A stretch of 36,605 bases of DNA from Syntrophaceae bacterium (GTDB taxonomy: Bacteria; Desulfobacterota; Desulfomonilia; Desulfomonilales; Desulfomonilaceae). Positions within the stretch are counted from its first letter, which is position 1, and the number at the start of each line of letters is the position of its first letter. Below the pieces are notes generated by a model. The model did not search any database. It saw only the letters and a list, made by a program, of their open reading frames with translations, and had not been told where the DNA came from. The position numbers were made by a program, and so were the translations under genes. Positions 18,644 through 27,015 of this stretch are shown here, one piece after another. The DNA lies in NCBI GenBank assembly GCA_031292235.1, contig JARLHM010000038.1, forward strand, positions 1 through 36,605, in the 5' to 3' direction.

Positions 18644-19120
18644 TTAAAAAGGAATGTCATCGTCCGGCGGTGGTGGGGAATACGCTCCCCTATCGTCAGA
18701 TCGGGGTTTCGCAGCCCCAGCGTTCTGCCCTGATGCAGGAACGTTTCTCTTCACTCCTTCATCCTGGCCCCTACTCGATGAGCCGATGTTACCCAGCAAT
18801 ATGATGTCATTTGCCACTATTTCGACTGTCAGTCTTTTGTTGCCGTCTTGGTCTTCCCATTCTCTGGACTGTATGCGACCTTCTACGTATACCTGCTTAC
18901 CCTTGCTGAGGAACTCCCCGCAGATTTCTCCAAGGCGTCCCCAGGCTACTACTCGATGCCATTCGGTTTTTTCTTGATCTTTCCCCTCTTGGTCCTTCCA
19001 TCTTTGTGAAGTAGCAAGAGAAAATGTAGCGACCGCTCTACCTGACGCCGTGTAGCGCACCTCGGGGTCCTTCCCAACGTTTCCCAGAAGAAGCACCTTA
19101 TTTAAAGACCTCTGGGCCAT
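18644..19120 (-). CDS. ssb: Single-stranded DNA-binding protein
   Basis: This is a 158-residue SSB with the N-terminal OB fold (RSLNKVLLLGNVGKDPEVRY; WHRVVAWGRLGEICGEFL; GKQVYVEGRIQSREWED). It has a flexible Gly/Pro/Ser linker and the acidic tail DDDIPF, through which SSB recruits repair and replication proteins. The open frame extends 59 codons upstream, but the ATG at 19120 has GGAGG eight bases before it and matches the family start, so I use it. A TTGACA lies upstream (19208-19213, minus) within the palindrome GCTTGTCAAGC at 19205-19215. ssb stands upstream of the peptide transporter genes on the same strand. Confidence 0.96.
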   Translation of the reverse strand: MAQRSLNKVLLLGNVGKDPEVRYTASGRAVATFSLATSQRWKDQEGKDQEKTEWHRVVAWGRLGEICGEFLSKGKQVYVEGRIQSREWEDQDGNKRLTVEIVANDIILLGNIGSSSRGQDEGVKRNVPASGQNAGAAKPRSDDRGAYSPPPPDDDIPF

Positions 19121-19204
19121 AATCGCCTCCCTCCTTGTAAAAAAACACAGGAAAAAATTTGCCGTAGGCTTACCAGAAAGGTTATCCTCTATGAAATGAA
19201 GCAC

Positions 19205-19215
19205 GCTTGTCAAGC
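19205..19215. repeat. Palindrome overlapping a TTGACA element upstream of ssb
   Basis: GCTTG-T-CAAGC is an 11-base palindrome that contains TTGACA on the minus strand (19208-19213). This is a likely -35 element for ssb, although the -10 is poor (TAGAGG after 16 bases). It lies between the divergent ssb and the HTH-acetyltransferase fusion gene. A shared operator is possible but only inferred. Confidence 0.3.
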
Positions 19216-19251
19216 TCAAAGGGTTAACATGTCCTGATAAGGAGGAATCCC

Positions 19252-20592
19252 CTGACAATAAGGCGCCGAATGGTTCAATTACTTCAAGAAAGCTCATCTA
19301 CGGCCCGAGATTTGTCCCGAGCTTTGGGCATTCCCGAGAAAGAAGTATATTACCATCTCTCGCATATCGAGAAATCTTTGCGATTACGAGGCGGAGTGAT
19401 CCAAGAGCCTGCGCGTTGTCTGGACTGCGGCTTCAATTTCAAGAAACGACATCGACTTACATCTCCGAGCCGATGCCCTATTTGTCGTTCCGAGGCAATA
19501 ACACCTCCAGTGTATTATTTAAGAGTTCCCAACAAACCAGTTTTGCCTGTTGAAGCGCAGGATGACTTTTTACCGAGACTAAGTTCCGGTTTAGGAAGGT
19601 GTAATGAGATGAATCGCTCCATTTTTCATGATGACGATCCTCCTGATTTCTGTGAATTCAAGGAGGATCAACTGATCCCTTCCCAGGAAAACAGGATACG
19701 TGAAGTAATCTCCGCGATGGTCCGGTCATGCAATGACGACAAGACCATAGACCATGTCGGCGCAACTCTGATACCTTCAAAGGATGAGATCATAAAAATA
19801 TTAGGGATGTTGCAGGATATTTTATTCCCAGGCTTTTTCGGCCGACAGGAGTTAAGTCCTTCAACATTGGAATATCATCTCGGCAATGAATTGATAAGTT
19901 TGTACGAATCGCTTTCAGCTCAACTGTCCAGAAGTATAAGACACGAATGCCGAAGAATGGACAGTCTTTGCGTGAAATGCGTTCAGAGGGGGAGCGAGGA
20001 AGCGATCCTGTTCATGGAGAAATTGCCCGCATTAAGACTTGCTCTAGCCCTTGATGTAAAGGCCCATTACGACGGTGACCCGGCGGCAAAAAGTCTGGAT
20101 GAAATTGTTTTTTCGTACCCCGGTTTGTACGCTATTTTCGTTTACAGAGTAGCGCATGAGCTGTTCGTGAAGAACATACCTTTAATGCCCAGAATAATGA
20201 CGGAACATGCTCACTCGCTGACTGGAATCGATATAAATCCCGGCGCTACAATAGGAAAGGAATTCTTTATTGATCACGGAACCGGCGTAGTCATAGGAGA
20301 AACCACAAATATCGGGGACCGTGTTCGAATATATCAGGGCGTAACGTTGGGGGCGTTATCAGTCCCCCGTGAGTCCGAAGGTGGAAACTATTTGAGAGGT
20401 CGAAAGAGGCATCCTACTATAGAGGATGCCGTCACGATATATGCGCAGGCGACAATCTTAGGGGGCGAAACTATAATTGGCGCTCGGTCGGTCATAGGTG
20501 GAAATGTCTGGCTCACATCTTCTGTTCCCGCGGATACAACTGTATTGATAGAGCCGCCCCGCCATGTTTTCAAGGATGACAGCGGCAAATAA
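19252..20592 (+). CDS. Serine O-acetyltransferase with N-terminal HTH/zinc-ribbon fusion
   Basis: One uninterrupted frame joins two modules. The first ~115 residues hold a helix-turn-helix (STARDLSRALGIPEKEVYYHL) and a zinc ribbon with Cys pairs LDC and PIC (Cys 50/53 and 69/72 counted from ATG 19270), as in COG3357-type predicted regulators. The remaining ~325 residues are a CysE/EpsC-type serine acetyltransferase. It has left-handed beta-helix hexapeptides (GIDINPGATIGKEFFIDHG, catalytic His336) and VVIGETTNIGD, and it makes O-acetylserine for cysteine synthesis. ATG 19270 lacks a good ribosome-binding site. CTG 19252 has AAGGAGG at 19239-19245 with a 6-base spacer and adds LTIRRR, so it is my preferred though unusual start. 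AGGAAGG before ATG 19609 could also start the enzyme alone (327 residues). Confidence 0.8.
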   Translation: MTIRRRMVQLLQESSSTARDLSRALGIPEKEVYYHLSHIEKSLRLRGGVIQEPARCLDCGFNFKKRHRLTSPSRCPICRSEAITPPVYYLRVPNKPVLPVEAQDDFLPRLSSGLGRCNEMNRSIFHDDDPPDFCEFKEDQLIPSQENRIREVISAMVRSCNDDKTIDHVGATLIPSKDEIIKILGMLQDILFPGFFGRQELSPSTLEYHLGNELISLYESLSAQLSRSIRHECRRMDSLCVKCVQRGSEEAILFMEKLPALRLALALDVKAHYDGDPAAKSLDEIVFSYPGLYAIFVYRVAHELFVKNIPLMPRIMTEHAHSLTGIDINPGATIGKEFFIDHGTGVVIGETTNIGDRVRIYQGVTLGALSVPRESEGGNYLRGRKRHPTIEDAVTIYAQATILGGETIIGARSVIGGNVWLTSSVPADTTVLIEPPRHVFKDDSGK

Positions 20593-20644
20593 AAAACCAT
20601 CTCTACTTAATATTCAGCCCCGACATTAAAATTGCTCCATAGTA

Positions 20645-20673
20645 TTGATGATAAGCGACGTTTTTGTTAAAAT
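20645..20673 (+). promoter_or_regulatory. Candidate sigma70 promoter for ilvC
   Basis: TTGATG (20645-20650), a 17-base spacer and TAAAAT (20668-20673) lie about 50 bases before the ilvC start. They are in the short gap after the acetyltransferase gene. No leader-peptide or attenuator was recognised. Confidence 0.45.
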
Positions 20674-20723
20674 CGATCAGTTAAGTCATTGTTGATACTT
20701 TTTTACAAATTTGGAGAAGCACT

Positions 20724-21731
20724 TTGCCAAAAATTTATTATGATCACGACGCTGATCCATCGTTTTTGCAGGGCAAAACGGTGGCCATCATTGGCTATGG
20801 GAGTCAGGGGCACGCCCATGCTCTCAATCTGTCAGATTCAGGTGTTAAGGTAATTGTCGGTTTGCAGAGATCGAGTCGACGGTGGGACAAGGTCATGCAA
20901 GACGGCCTGGAAGTTATGGAAGTGGATGCCGCGACAAAACAGGCTGACATAGTCATGATTCTAGTGCCTGACGAAATTCAGGGGAGCCTCTATCGCGACA
21001 AAATTTGTCCCCATCTGGGCAAGGGCAAAACATTGGCTTTCGCTCATGGTTTCAATATTCATTTTAACCAGATACAGCCGCATGAGGATGTTGATGTTTT
21101 TATGATAGCTCCCAAGGGTCCAGGCCATTTGGTGCGACGCATGTACAAGACCGGCTTTGGTGTGCCGGCTCTCTTGGCGGTTTACCAAAACCCCGGCGGT
21201 AATTGCAGAGAGGTCGGAATGGCCTATGCCAGAGCGCTTGGCGCCACCAGAGCAGGGCTGATAGAAACCACTTTCGCAGAAGAGACGGAAACGGACCTTT
21301 TCGGCGAACAGGCTGTGTTGTGTGGTGGAGTTACCGCATTGGTACAGGCTGGGTTCGAAACGCTTGTGGAAGCCGGCTATCAACCGGAGATCGCCTATTT
21401 CGAGTGTCTTCATGAATTGAAACTGATTGTTGATTTAATCTATGAAGGCGGAATTGGAAGAATGCGCTATTCAGTAAGCAACACCGCCGAATATGGTGAT
21501 TTAACGCGAGGCCCAAGAATTATAACTGAGCAAACGCGACAAGAAATGAAAAAGATCTTGAATGAGATTCGTTCGGGTGAATTTGCCAAGGAATGGATAC
21601 TTGAAAACGCGGCTGGCCGACCGGTATTCCTGGCCAAGGAGAGAATGGGCGCCGAACATCCGATCGAAAGAGTCGGCCAAGATTTAAGATCAATGATGAG
21701 TTGGATTTCTTCCGGCCTGGAAGAGAAGTAA
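20724..21731 (+). CDS. ilvC: Ketol-acid reductoisomerase
   Basis: This class I enzyme of valine, leucine and isoleucine synthesis converts 2-acetolactate (or acetohydroxybutyrate) to the dihydroxy acid using NAD(P)H and Mg2+. The 335 residues have the Rossmann motif [13 protein letters not shown] (25-37), AHGFNIHF with the conserved His, the metal-binding [12 protein letters not shown] region and [18 protein letters not shown]. The length is normal. The start codon is TTG with GGAG about eight bases upstream. No other ilv or leu genes are in the window. Confidence 0.96.
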   Translation: MPKIYYDHDADPSFLQGKTVAIIGYGSQGHAHALNLSDSGVKVIVGLQRSSRRWDKVMQDGLEVMEVDAATKQADIVMILVPDEIQGSLYRDKICPHLGKGKTLAFAHGFNIHFNQIQPHEDVDVFMIAPKGPGHLVRRMYKTGFGVPALLAVYQNPGGNCREVGMAYARALGATRAGLIETTFAEETETDLFGEQAVLCGGVTALVQAGFETLVEAGYQPEIAYFECLHELKLIVDLIYEGGIGRMRYSVSNTAEYGDLTRGPRIITEQTRQEMKKILNEIRSGEFAKEWILENAAGRPVFLAKERMGAEHPIERVGQDLRSMMSWISSGLEEK

Positions 21732-21785
21732 TTCGCTATCTGTTCCAGTCGTCAGATTCTGTTACTTTGCGATCGGGAACCTGCC

Positions 21786-21836
21786 ACGCGAGGCGCGTTA
21801 TTGACAGACCTGCTCAACATGAAAAGCAGCCATGTT
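21786..21836. repeat. Two adjacent palindromes upstream of the AAA ATPase gene
   Basis: ACGCG-AGG-CGCGT (21786-21798) is followed by AACATG (21816-21821) and CATGTT (21831-21836) around a 9-base loop. A TTGACA (21801-21806) lies between them, but no -10 stands at proper spacing. These may be operators or a read-through hairpin after ilvC; there is no T-run. Confidence 0.3.
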
Positions 21837-21934
21837 AATTTCGCGTACAATGATTTTCTTGTTCTGGAATTTTCGAGGTTAACTCGTGTTTAAGCGAGGA
21901 GTGGACGATTTTCTTAGAAAGGCCCTTTCCAGTT

Positions 21935-23161
21935 ATGATCAAGAGTGTTCGTATCAAGAATTTCAAGAATTTCAAAGAAGCCAATTTTGACGTCAAGCCC
22001 GTAAATATCTTTATTGGGCCAAACGGAACGGGGAAGTCAAACTTGGGCAATTTCCTCCTTATGATGAGTTTCCTTGCATCCGGACCTTTCAATAGCGCTT
22101 TCGGTCCTGGCCCATTTACATTTCGTCAGACGCTGAGTCGCAAATCTCGAGAGCAAGCGGATAATCAGGATTTCGATCTCCATTTTGAAGTGACATTGGA
22201 AGTGGAACAAACAAATTACGTATACCGTCTGATTTTCACGGAAATACGGAGGAATGAGTATCTAATTAAGGAAGAAACCCTCCAGGAGATCCAGGGTGAA
22301 ATCCTGTTCACTATAAACGACGTGAAGGCCCGTGAATCAAAGATGTCTCAAATGAGGAAAGGCCACGCGTGGAACGATTCTGAGAAAAGAATCCGATCGG
22401 TTGCTCAGTACCTGTCGAAAATAAAACGGTATCGTTTTGTTCCCGACTTGATCAAAAAGCCCGCACAAATTCAGGATTCTTACCTGCTCGACCACACTGG
22501 AGAAAACCTCGCGGCGGTGATTCATTTTCTTGAACGAAACTACCCGGAGAATTATTTCAAGACTGTTCAGGAAGTAAAACGCGCAATTCCAGAAATTAGG
22601 AGGATTTTTACACCACACCTTGGTGACCCTGGACAAGTCGGCATCGGAGTCGAAGAGAAGCACAAGACAGGATATTTTGTAGGTCCACAATTATCAGAAG
22701 GGTTTCTTGTATTTCTGGCGGTTTGTACTTTGTTCAACTTGCCCGATCAACCCCGAATATTTTTTATTGAGGAACCTGAGACCTATCTGAATCCAAATCG
22801 GTTGAGAGTGATCTACGGTCTAATGCATCGCTACGCATCCGTAAATCCGGACAAACAAATACTCATGAGTTCCCATTCTCCATATTTTATCGACTGGTCG
22901 GATAACGCGCCGGAAGAACTTACTCTCCTGCAGGAAAAAGATGGTTGGGTCGAATTGCGCAATCTAGGGGGAGTTGGCGACTTGCGATGTTTTCTAGAAG
23001 AAGATCCATGGGGACGTTCGTGGGTATCAAAGTTTTTCAGGGCTGATTTTGCTGATGATCCTGTCCCAGAATTCGACCTTGGCGATGCCGGGGATCAAGG
23101 AGACGATTTTGATGATTTGGGACTGGAAGTTGTCGATCACAACTCGGGAGAGTCGCATTAG
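21935..23161 (+). CDS. Lone SMC/RecF-like AAA ATPase (AAA_15/AAA_21 type)
   Basis: This 408-residue ABC-class ATPase has Walker A GPNGTGKSN (28-36), signature LSEGFL (253-258), Walker B RIFFIEEPETYLNP (274-287) and the SSHSPYF switch (312-318). The N-terminus, MIKSVRIKNFKNF, is typical of RecF/OLD-like ATPases. No TOPRIM or nuclease domain follows. Instead the last ~35 residues form a strongly acidic tail (DFADDPVPEFDLGDAGDQGDD). Such ATPases often pair with a nuclease or DUF4276-type partner in defence or repair loci, but none is adjacent here: ilvC is upstream and a redox operon downstream. The function is unassigned. ATG 21935 is used; no strong ribosome-binding site is visible before it. 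Confidence 0.85.
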   Translation: MIKSVRIKNFKNFKEANFDVKPVNIFIGPNGTGKSNLGNFLLMMSFLASGPFNSAFGPGPFTFRQTLSRKSREQADNQDFDLHFEVTLEVEQTNYVYRLIFTEIRRNEYLIKEETLQEIQGEILFTINDVKARESKMSQMRKGHAWNDSEKRIRSVAQYLSKIKRYRFVPDLIKKPAQIQDSYLLDHTGENLAAVIHFLERNYPENYFKTVQEVKRAIPEIRRIFTPHLGDPGQVGIGVEEKHKTGYFVGPQLSEGFLVFLAVCTLFNLPDQPRIFFIEEPETYLNPNRLRVIYGLMHRYASVNPDKQILMSSHSPYFIDWSDNAPEELTLLQEKDGWVELRNLGGVGDLRCFLEEDPWGRSWVSKFFRADFADDPVPEFDLGDAGDQGDDFDDLGLEVVDHNSGESH

Positions 23162-23419
23162 AGATTTTTGTCGACGAAAATTAACGGGGCTTCAGGTCTT
23201 TTCTATTGTTTTAACTGATTCAACTCCGGTCTCAGAGATTGGCGTCTGCTGAAAATTTTGCCTTAAAATGGTCGGGCGTAAAATTCACCACAAAAATTGT
23301 ACGGCTTAATACGAAACATCTAGCAGAATAATAGAGAACATGTTAATCACTAAGTTTGACATCTTTCTAAACTGTCACCCGGCAAAGATTAAATCATCAT
23401 CATAAAAAGGAGCGCTGAG

Positions 23420-24349
23420 ATGGGCTTTTTGCAGATCTTGACTTATTTAAGTGGCCTGGTTTTTGTGATCGCATTTGGCGCAAAATTGTTGAAGTATGCG
23501 ACGATGCCGATGCATGTGCGATGGGAACTTTATCCAATACCTCATGAGGGCAAGGAATGGGGTGGTTCTTTTTATGAGGAAATCGACCATTGGAAAAAAG
23601 TTCGTCATAAGGACCACATGGCTCAGTACAGATTCATGGTTCCAGAAATACTTTTTATCAGGGCTTTGCATGAAGATAACAGACCTTTGTGGTACTGGTC
23701 ATTTCCTTTTCACATGGGACTCTACCTCTGCATTGGCGGGTTGATTTTCCTGGGATTTGGGGCGTTTGTGCAAATTTTTGGGATGGTTCCTGAAAATTCA
23801 GCGCTGGCGAGCTTGTTTCAATCATTGACAACCGTGTTTGCGGTACCAGGTTATATTCTAGGAACAATAGGGGCGCTTGGTCTGATAGTGAAACGAACGA
23901 CTGACTCGAACCTGACCGACGTCACAGCAGGAATTGATTTCATGAACCTGATTTGGCTCGGCCTTCTGTTCGTTACGGGTTTCATCGTGTGGCTTCAGGA
24001 CCCCGGGTTCAATGTTTCCAGAGCTTATTTCCAGAGCCTTTTGACTTATGGCCCGATGAAAGAACCGATGAGCGCGATACACGTTGTTAATCTACTCATT
24101 TTCATCGGTTTCTGGGCTTACTTCCCTTTTACTCCAATGACACACATGGTTTCAAAATATTTCATGTGGGATAAAGTAAAATGGGACGACGACCCCAACA
24201 GAGGGGACGCAGGCATGGATTCCAAAATTAAAAAATATCTCGCATACCCGGTTACTTGGGCCGCGGTCCACATCGACTCTCAAGGAGGTAAAAAAACGTG
24301 GGCCGATATCGCCACTACTAATCCTTGGGAAAACAAAGACCAGAAATAA
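23420..24349 (+). CDS. Membrane cytochrome b, NarI/DsrM-like
   Basis: This 309-residue protein has about five membrane helices (near 4-24, 94-122, 137-157, 173-192 and 218-240). It carries histidines placed like haem ligands: His32, His98 (FPFHMG), His221 (AIHVVN) and His242 (MTHMVSKYFMW). The pattern is that of the NarI/DsrM family of quinone-interacting cytochromes b. With the downstream Fe-S subunit it should carry electrons between the quinone pool and the cytoplasm. AAGGAG precedes the ATG, and the partner gene starts 14 bases after its stop. Confidence 0.85.
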   Translation: MGFLQILTYLSGLVFVIAFGAKLLKYATMPMHVRWELYPIPHEGKEWGGSFYEEIDHWKKVRHKDHMAQYRFMVPEILFIRALHEDNRPLWYWSFPFHMGLYLCIGGLIFLGFGAFVQIFGMVPENSALASLFQSLTTVFAVPGYILGTIGALGLIVKRTTDSNLTDVTAGIDFMNLIWLGLLFVTGFIVWLQDPGFNVSRAYFQSLLTYGPMKEPMSAIHVVNLLIFIGFWAYFPFTPMTHMVSKYFMWDKVKWDDDPNRGDAGMDSKIKKYLAYPVTWAAVHIDSQGGKKTWADIATTNPWENKDQK

Positions 24350-24363
24350 TTGGAGGATCCAAT

Positions 24364-25980
24364 ATGAGACCCGAAGAAATATCCAAGAAAACAGAACAGC
24401 TTGTAACAATAAAAACCGAGGATTTAGCTCCTTTGCCTTTTCCTTACGACACGTATGAAGAAACTCCCATAACTCCTCTAAAGGAAGAACAAAAGAAGAA
24501 ATGGGAACATTCACTGGACGGAGTAAGCGCTCTTACACTACCGAAACCCGAGACCCCTGAAGAGGAGGAGCGCCTGGTCAAGGCGTTTCTAAGCGGTTTA
24601 GAAAAATTGATGACCAAGGAAAACAACTGGACCTTTCTGCAGCCTCTTATGTTGTCCTTGGAATATTGCGCAAAATGTCAGACTTGCGCGGATGCGTGCC
24701 CGGCCTTTGAGATGAGTGGTCGTAAAGACATATATAGACCTACTTTCAGGGCAGACGTTTTACGAAAAATAGCCAAGAAGTATTTGAGCAAAGGTGGAAA
24801 GATCCTCGCCGGCTTCCGTGGACACGACATTGATCTGAACTGGGATACGATAGCCAGATTGGCTGAACTAGCTTACAGATGCACACTATGTCGACGCTGC
24901 GCCTCAGTATGCCCTGTAGGAGTCGACAATGGCTTGATAACACATGAATTGCGAAAGCTTTTCAGCCAGGAAATGGGCATCGCTGGTCCTGAGATTCACG
25001 AAAAAGGCTCTGTCAAACATCTTAAGTTTGGTTCTAGTACTGGAATGACAAAAGCGGCCGTTGCCGACATCATTGAATACCTCGAAGACGATATTGAAGA
25101 AAAAACAGGCAAAAGAATTAAGATACCCTTGAATAAAAAGGGGGCGGAAATCCTTTTGATTCATAACGCCGGTGAATTCATGGCTTGGCCAGAAAACCCA
25201 ATGGCCTTCGCCATACTTTTTGACGCTGCTGGAATAGATTATACATTGTCTACCGATCTAGTTGGATATGACGCGGTTAATTACGGTCTCTGGTATGATG
25301 ATGTGCAGTTTGCCCGCGTTGCGTTAAAACACATCGAAATAGCCCGTAATTTGGGGGTCAAGAAAATTGTCATTGGAGAATGTGGACACGCTCATAAAGC
25401 CCTATCGGTTATTGCGGACAGACTTCTACCTGGCGCTCAGATGATTCCCCGTGAGAGTTCTTATACTTTGCTCAATGATATCGTAAAATCCGGGAAGATA
25501 AAATTCGACCCGTCCAAGAATGACTTTCCTGTAACTTTGCATGACCCATGCAATGCAGTAAGATTGATGGGTATCGTAAAACCTCAGAGAGAAGTTCTCA
25601 ATGCGATATTCCCTCCTGGCAGGTTCCGGGAAATGGAGCCTCATGGCGTAGAAAACTATTGCTGTGGCGGTGGCTCGGGTTTCGCGATCATGAGTTCGGG
25701 AAACTTCCCGGACTGGAAACGTCTTGTTTCCGGCAGGAAGAAATTGGCTCAAATCCTGAATGCTTTCCAGGGAGAGATGGACCCTTCGATCAAGAAGATG
25801 GTTTGCGCTCCATGTTCCAACTGTAAAGGACAAATAAGGGACATGCTGGAAAGCTATGAAGTTTATGAAAAAACGGGGATATGGTACACAGGCTTAGTGG
25901 AATTGATGGTCAACGCAATGGTAGACCAGAAGAAGCCATACCTGGAATGGCCCGGAGAAGGCGATGATGATGACATGTAG
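24364..25980 (+). CDS. Fe-S subunit, HdrD/DsrK-like (CCG domain)
   Basis: This 538-residue cytoplasmic protein has two [4Fe-4S] motifs (Cys 102/105/108/112 and 173/176/179/183). Its CCG-type region includes GECGHA (Cys340), HDPC (Cys396), YCCGGGSG (Cys433/434) and CAPCSNC (481/484/487). This arrangement matches DsrK and HdrD, which handle disulfide or trisulfide reduction at a special Fe-S cluster. The start is ATG 24364, with GGAGG seven bases before it. An in-frame TTG farther upstream was rejected. It forms a two-gene unit with the cytochrome b, in the order of dsrM-dsrK. No dsrJ, dsrO or dsrP follows, and a terminator closes the unit at 25996-26029. Confidence 0.9.
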   Translation: MRPEEISKKTEQLVTIKTEDLAPLPFPYDTYEETPITPLKEEQKKKWEHSLDGVSALTLPKPETPEEEERLVKAFLSGLEKLMTKENNWTFLQPLMLSLEYCAKCQTCADACPAFEMSGRKDIYRPTFRADVLRKIAKKYLSKGGKILAGFRGHDIDLNWDTIARLAELAYRCTLCRRCASVCPVGVDNGLITHELRKLFSQEMGIAGPEIHEKGSVKHLKFGSSTGMTKAAVADIIEYLEDDIEEKTGKRIKIPLNKKGAEILLIHNAGEFMAWPENPMAFAILFDAAGIDYTLSTDLVGYDAVNYGLWYDDVQFARVALKHIEIARNLGVKKIVIGECGHAHKALSVIADRLLPGAQMIPRESSYTLLNDIVKSGKIKFDPSKNDFPVTLHDPCNAVRLMGIVKPQREVLNAIFPPGRFREMEPHGVENYCCGGGSGFAIMSSGNFPDWKRLVSGRKKLAQILNAFQGEMDPSIKKMVCAPCSNCKGQIRDMLESYEVYEKTGIWYTGLVELMVNAMVDQKKPYLEWPGEGDDDDM

Positions 25981-25995
25981 ACTGTAGTAAAAACA

Positions 25996-26029
25996 AAAAA
26001 GGTCGGTTCATTCAAGAACCGACCTTTTT
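25996..26029. terminator. Perfect bidirectional intrinsic terminator
   Basis: A 14-bp perfect stem (25996-26009 pairing with 26016-26029), core GGTCGGTTC/GAACCGACC, encloses the loop ATTCAA and is flanked by A- and T-runs on both strands. It stops the DsrMK-like unit from the left and the por operon from the right, sitting between the two convergent stop codons. Confidence 0.92.
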
Positions 26030-26056
26030 CCTTAGCTATTTAAGAATTGGCTCTCA

Positions 26057-26992
26057 CTATTCGCAAAGCTTCACAAGTTTATTCCATTTTTCAGTGATCT
26101 TATCCTGAATTTCCAAAGTGAATTTCTCATCCAGGTGCCGATAACGGCCTTGGCCTTTGAAATATTCGGATATGGGTTTTAGCTCCTTCGGTTTCCTGTT
26201 AAGCTTCCACACCCCTTTTTCGACTTCATACAATGGAAATACGCCGGTATCAACCGCAAGCTGCCCATATTCTATGGCCTTGTTTGGAGGAATTCTCCAG
26301 CCTGTGGGGCAAACTGATAAAATATGAATGTATGAGGGTCCGTCAACTTCTTTTGCCTTCTGGATCTTTTTCTGCAAATCCGTGAAAAAAGTCGGGCATG
26401 CCGTAGCTGTATAAGGTATACCATGAGCAGCCGCTATGGCTACCATGTCCTTTTTCCATGTCATTTGACCTGCTGGTTTTATTCTTCCAGCCGGAGATGT
26501 CGTTGTCGTGGCCCCGAACGGGGTCGACGAAGACCTCTGAATGCCTGTATTCATGTAGGCTTCATTGTCGACACACACATATATAACCTTGTGACCACGT
26601 TCCATCATTCCCGAAAGGGCCTGGAACCCGATATCCGTAGTTCCTCCATCACCTCCCATAGCCACTATTGTCACGTCCTTGTCAGGGACCCGCCCTTTTC
26701 GTCGCAGGGCCTTGAGCCCGGATTCGACACCGGAAGCTACCGCTGCGGCGTTTTCGAACGCCACATGGATCCATGGCACATTCCATGATGTCAGTGGGTA
26801 AGGGGAAGAAATTATCTCCATACATCCGGTGGCCATTGCCAAGATCATGTCAGGGCCAATCGCCTTCAACACATGTCGAACAGCCAAAACCTCCGCACAT
26901 CCCTGGCAAGCGCGATGACCGGAGCTTATATATTCTTCCAACGAGAAATTCTTTATAGGTTTGATGACCTTGTTTTTTGCAGTCTCAGCCAT
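26057..26992 (-). CDS. porB: 2-oxoacid:ferredoxin oxidoreductase, beta subunit (PorB-like)
   Basis: This is the thiamine-diphosphate-binding subunit of a four-subunit oxidoreductase. It carries out oxidative decarboxylation of pyruvate (or a related 2-oxoacid) to acyl-CoA, reducing ferredoxin. The 311 residues have the cluster cysteines Cys29, Cys32 (ACQGC) and Cys57, and the TPP/Mg motif GDGGTTDIGFQ (114-124) with DNEAYMNTG (142-150). ATG 26992 has GGAGAT just upstream; a TTG four codons earlier was rejected. It is the last gene of the operon, ending shortly before the bidirectional terminator. Pyruvate is the likely substrate, but a branched-chain oxoacid enzyme is not excluded. Confidence 0.93.
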   Translation of the reverse strand: MAETAKNKVIKPIKNFSLEEYISSGHRACQGCAEVLAVRHVLKAIGPDMILAMATGCMEIISSPYPLTSWNVPWIHVAFENAAAVASGVESGLKALRRKGRVPDKDVTIVAMGGDGGTTDIGFQALSGMMERGHKVIYVCVDNEAYMNTGIQRSSSTPFGATTTTSPAGRIKPAGQMTWKKDMVAIAAAHGIPYTATACPTFFTDLQKKIQKAKEVDGPSYIHILSVCPTGWRIPPNKAIEYGQLAVDTGVFPLYEVEKGVWKLNRKPKELKPISEYFKGQGRYRHLDEKFTLEIQDKITEKWNKLVKLCE

Positions 26993-27015
26993 ATTGATCT
27001 CCAATCAGGCGGCGC

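Noticed and set aside
19503-19611. The possibility that the HTH/acetyltransferase fusion is really two genes joined by a sequencing frameshift, with the first ending at TAA 19602.
   Set aside because: That alternative frame has stop codons at 19551 and 19563, so it cannot carry a longer regulator tail; the single frame is open and coding-like throughout.
21935-23161. A full anti-phage defence system around the AAA ATPase.
   Set aside because: No nuclease, toxin or other effector gene lies beside it; the neighbours are ilvC and a redox unit.
23420-25980. A complete dsrMKJOP operon.
   Set aside because: Only the M- and K-like genes are present, followed directly by a terminator and convergent genes.
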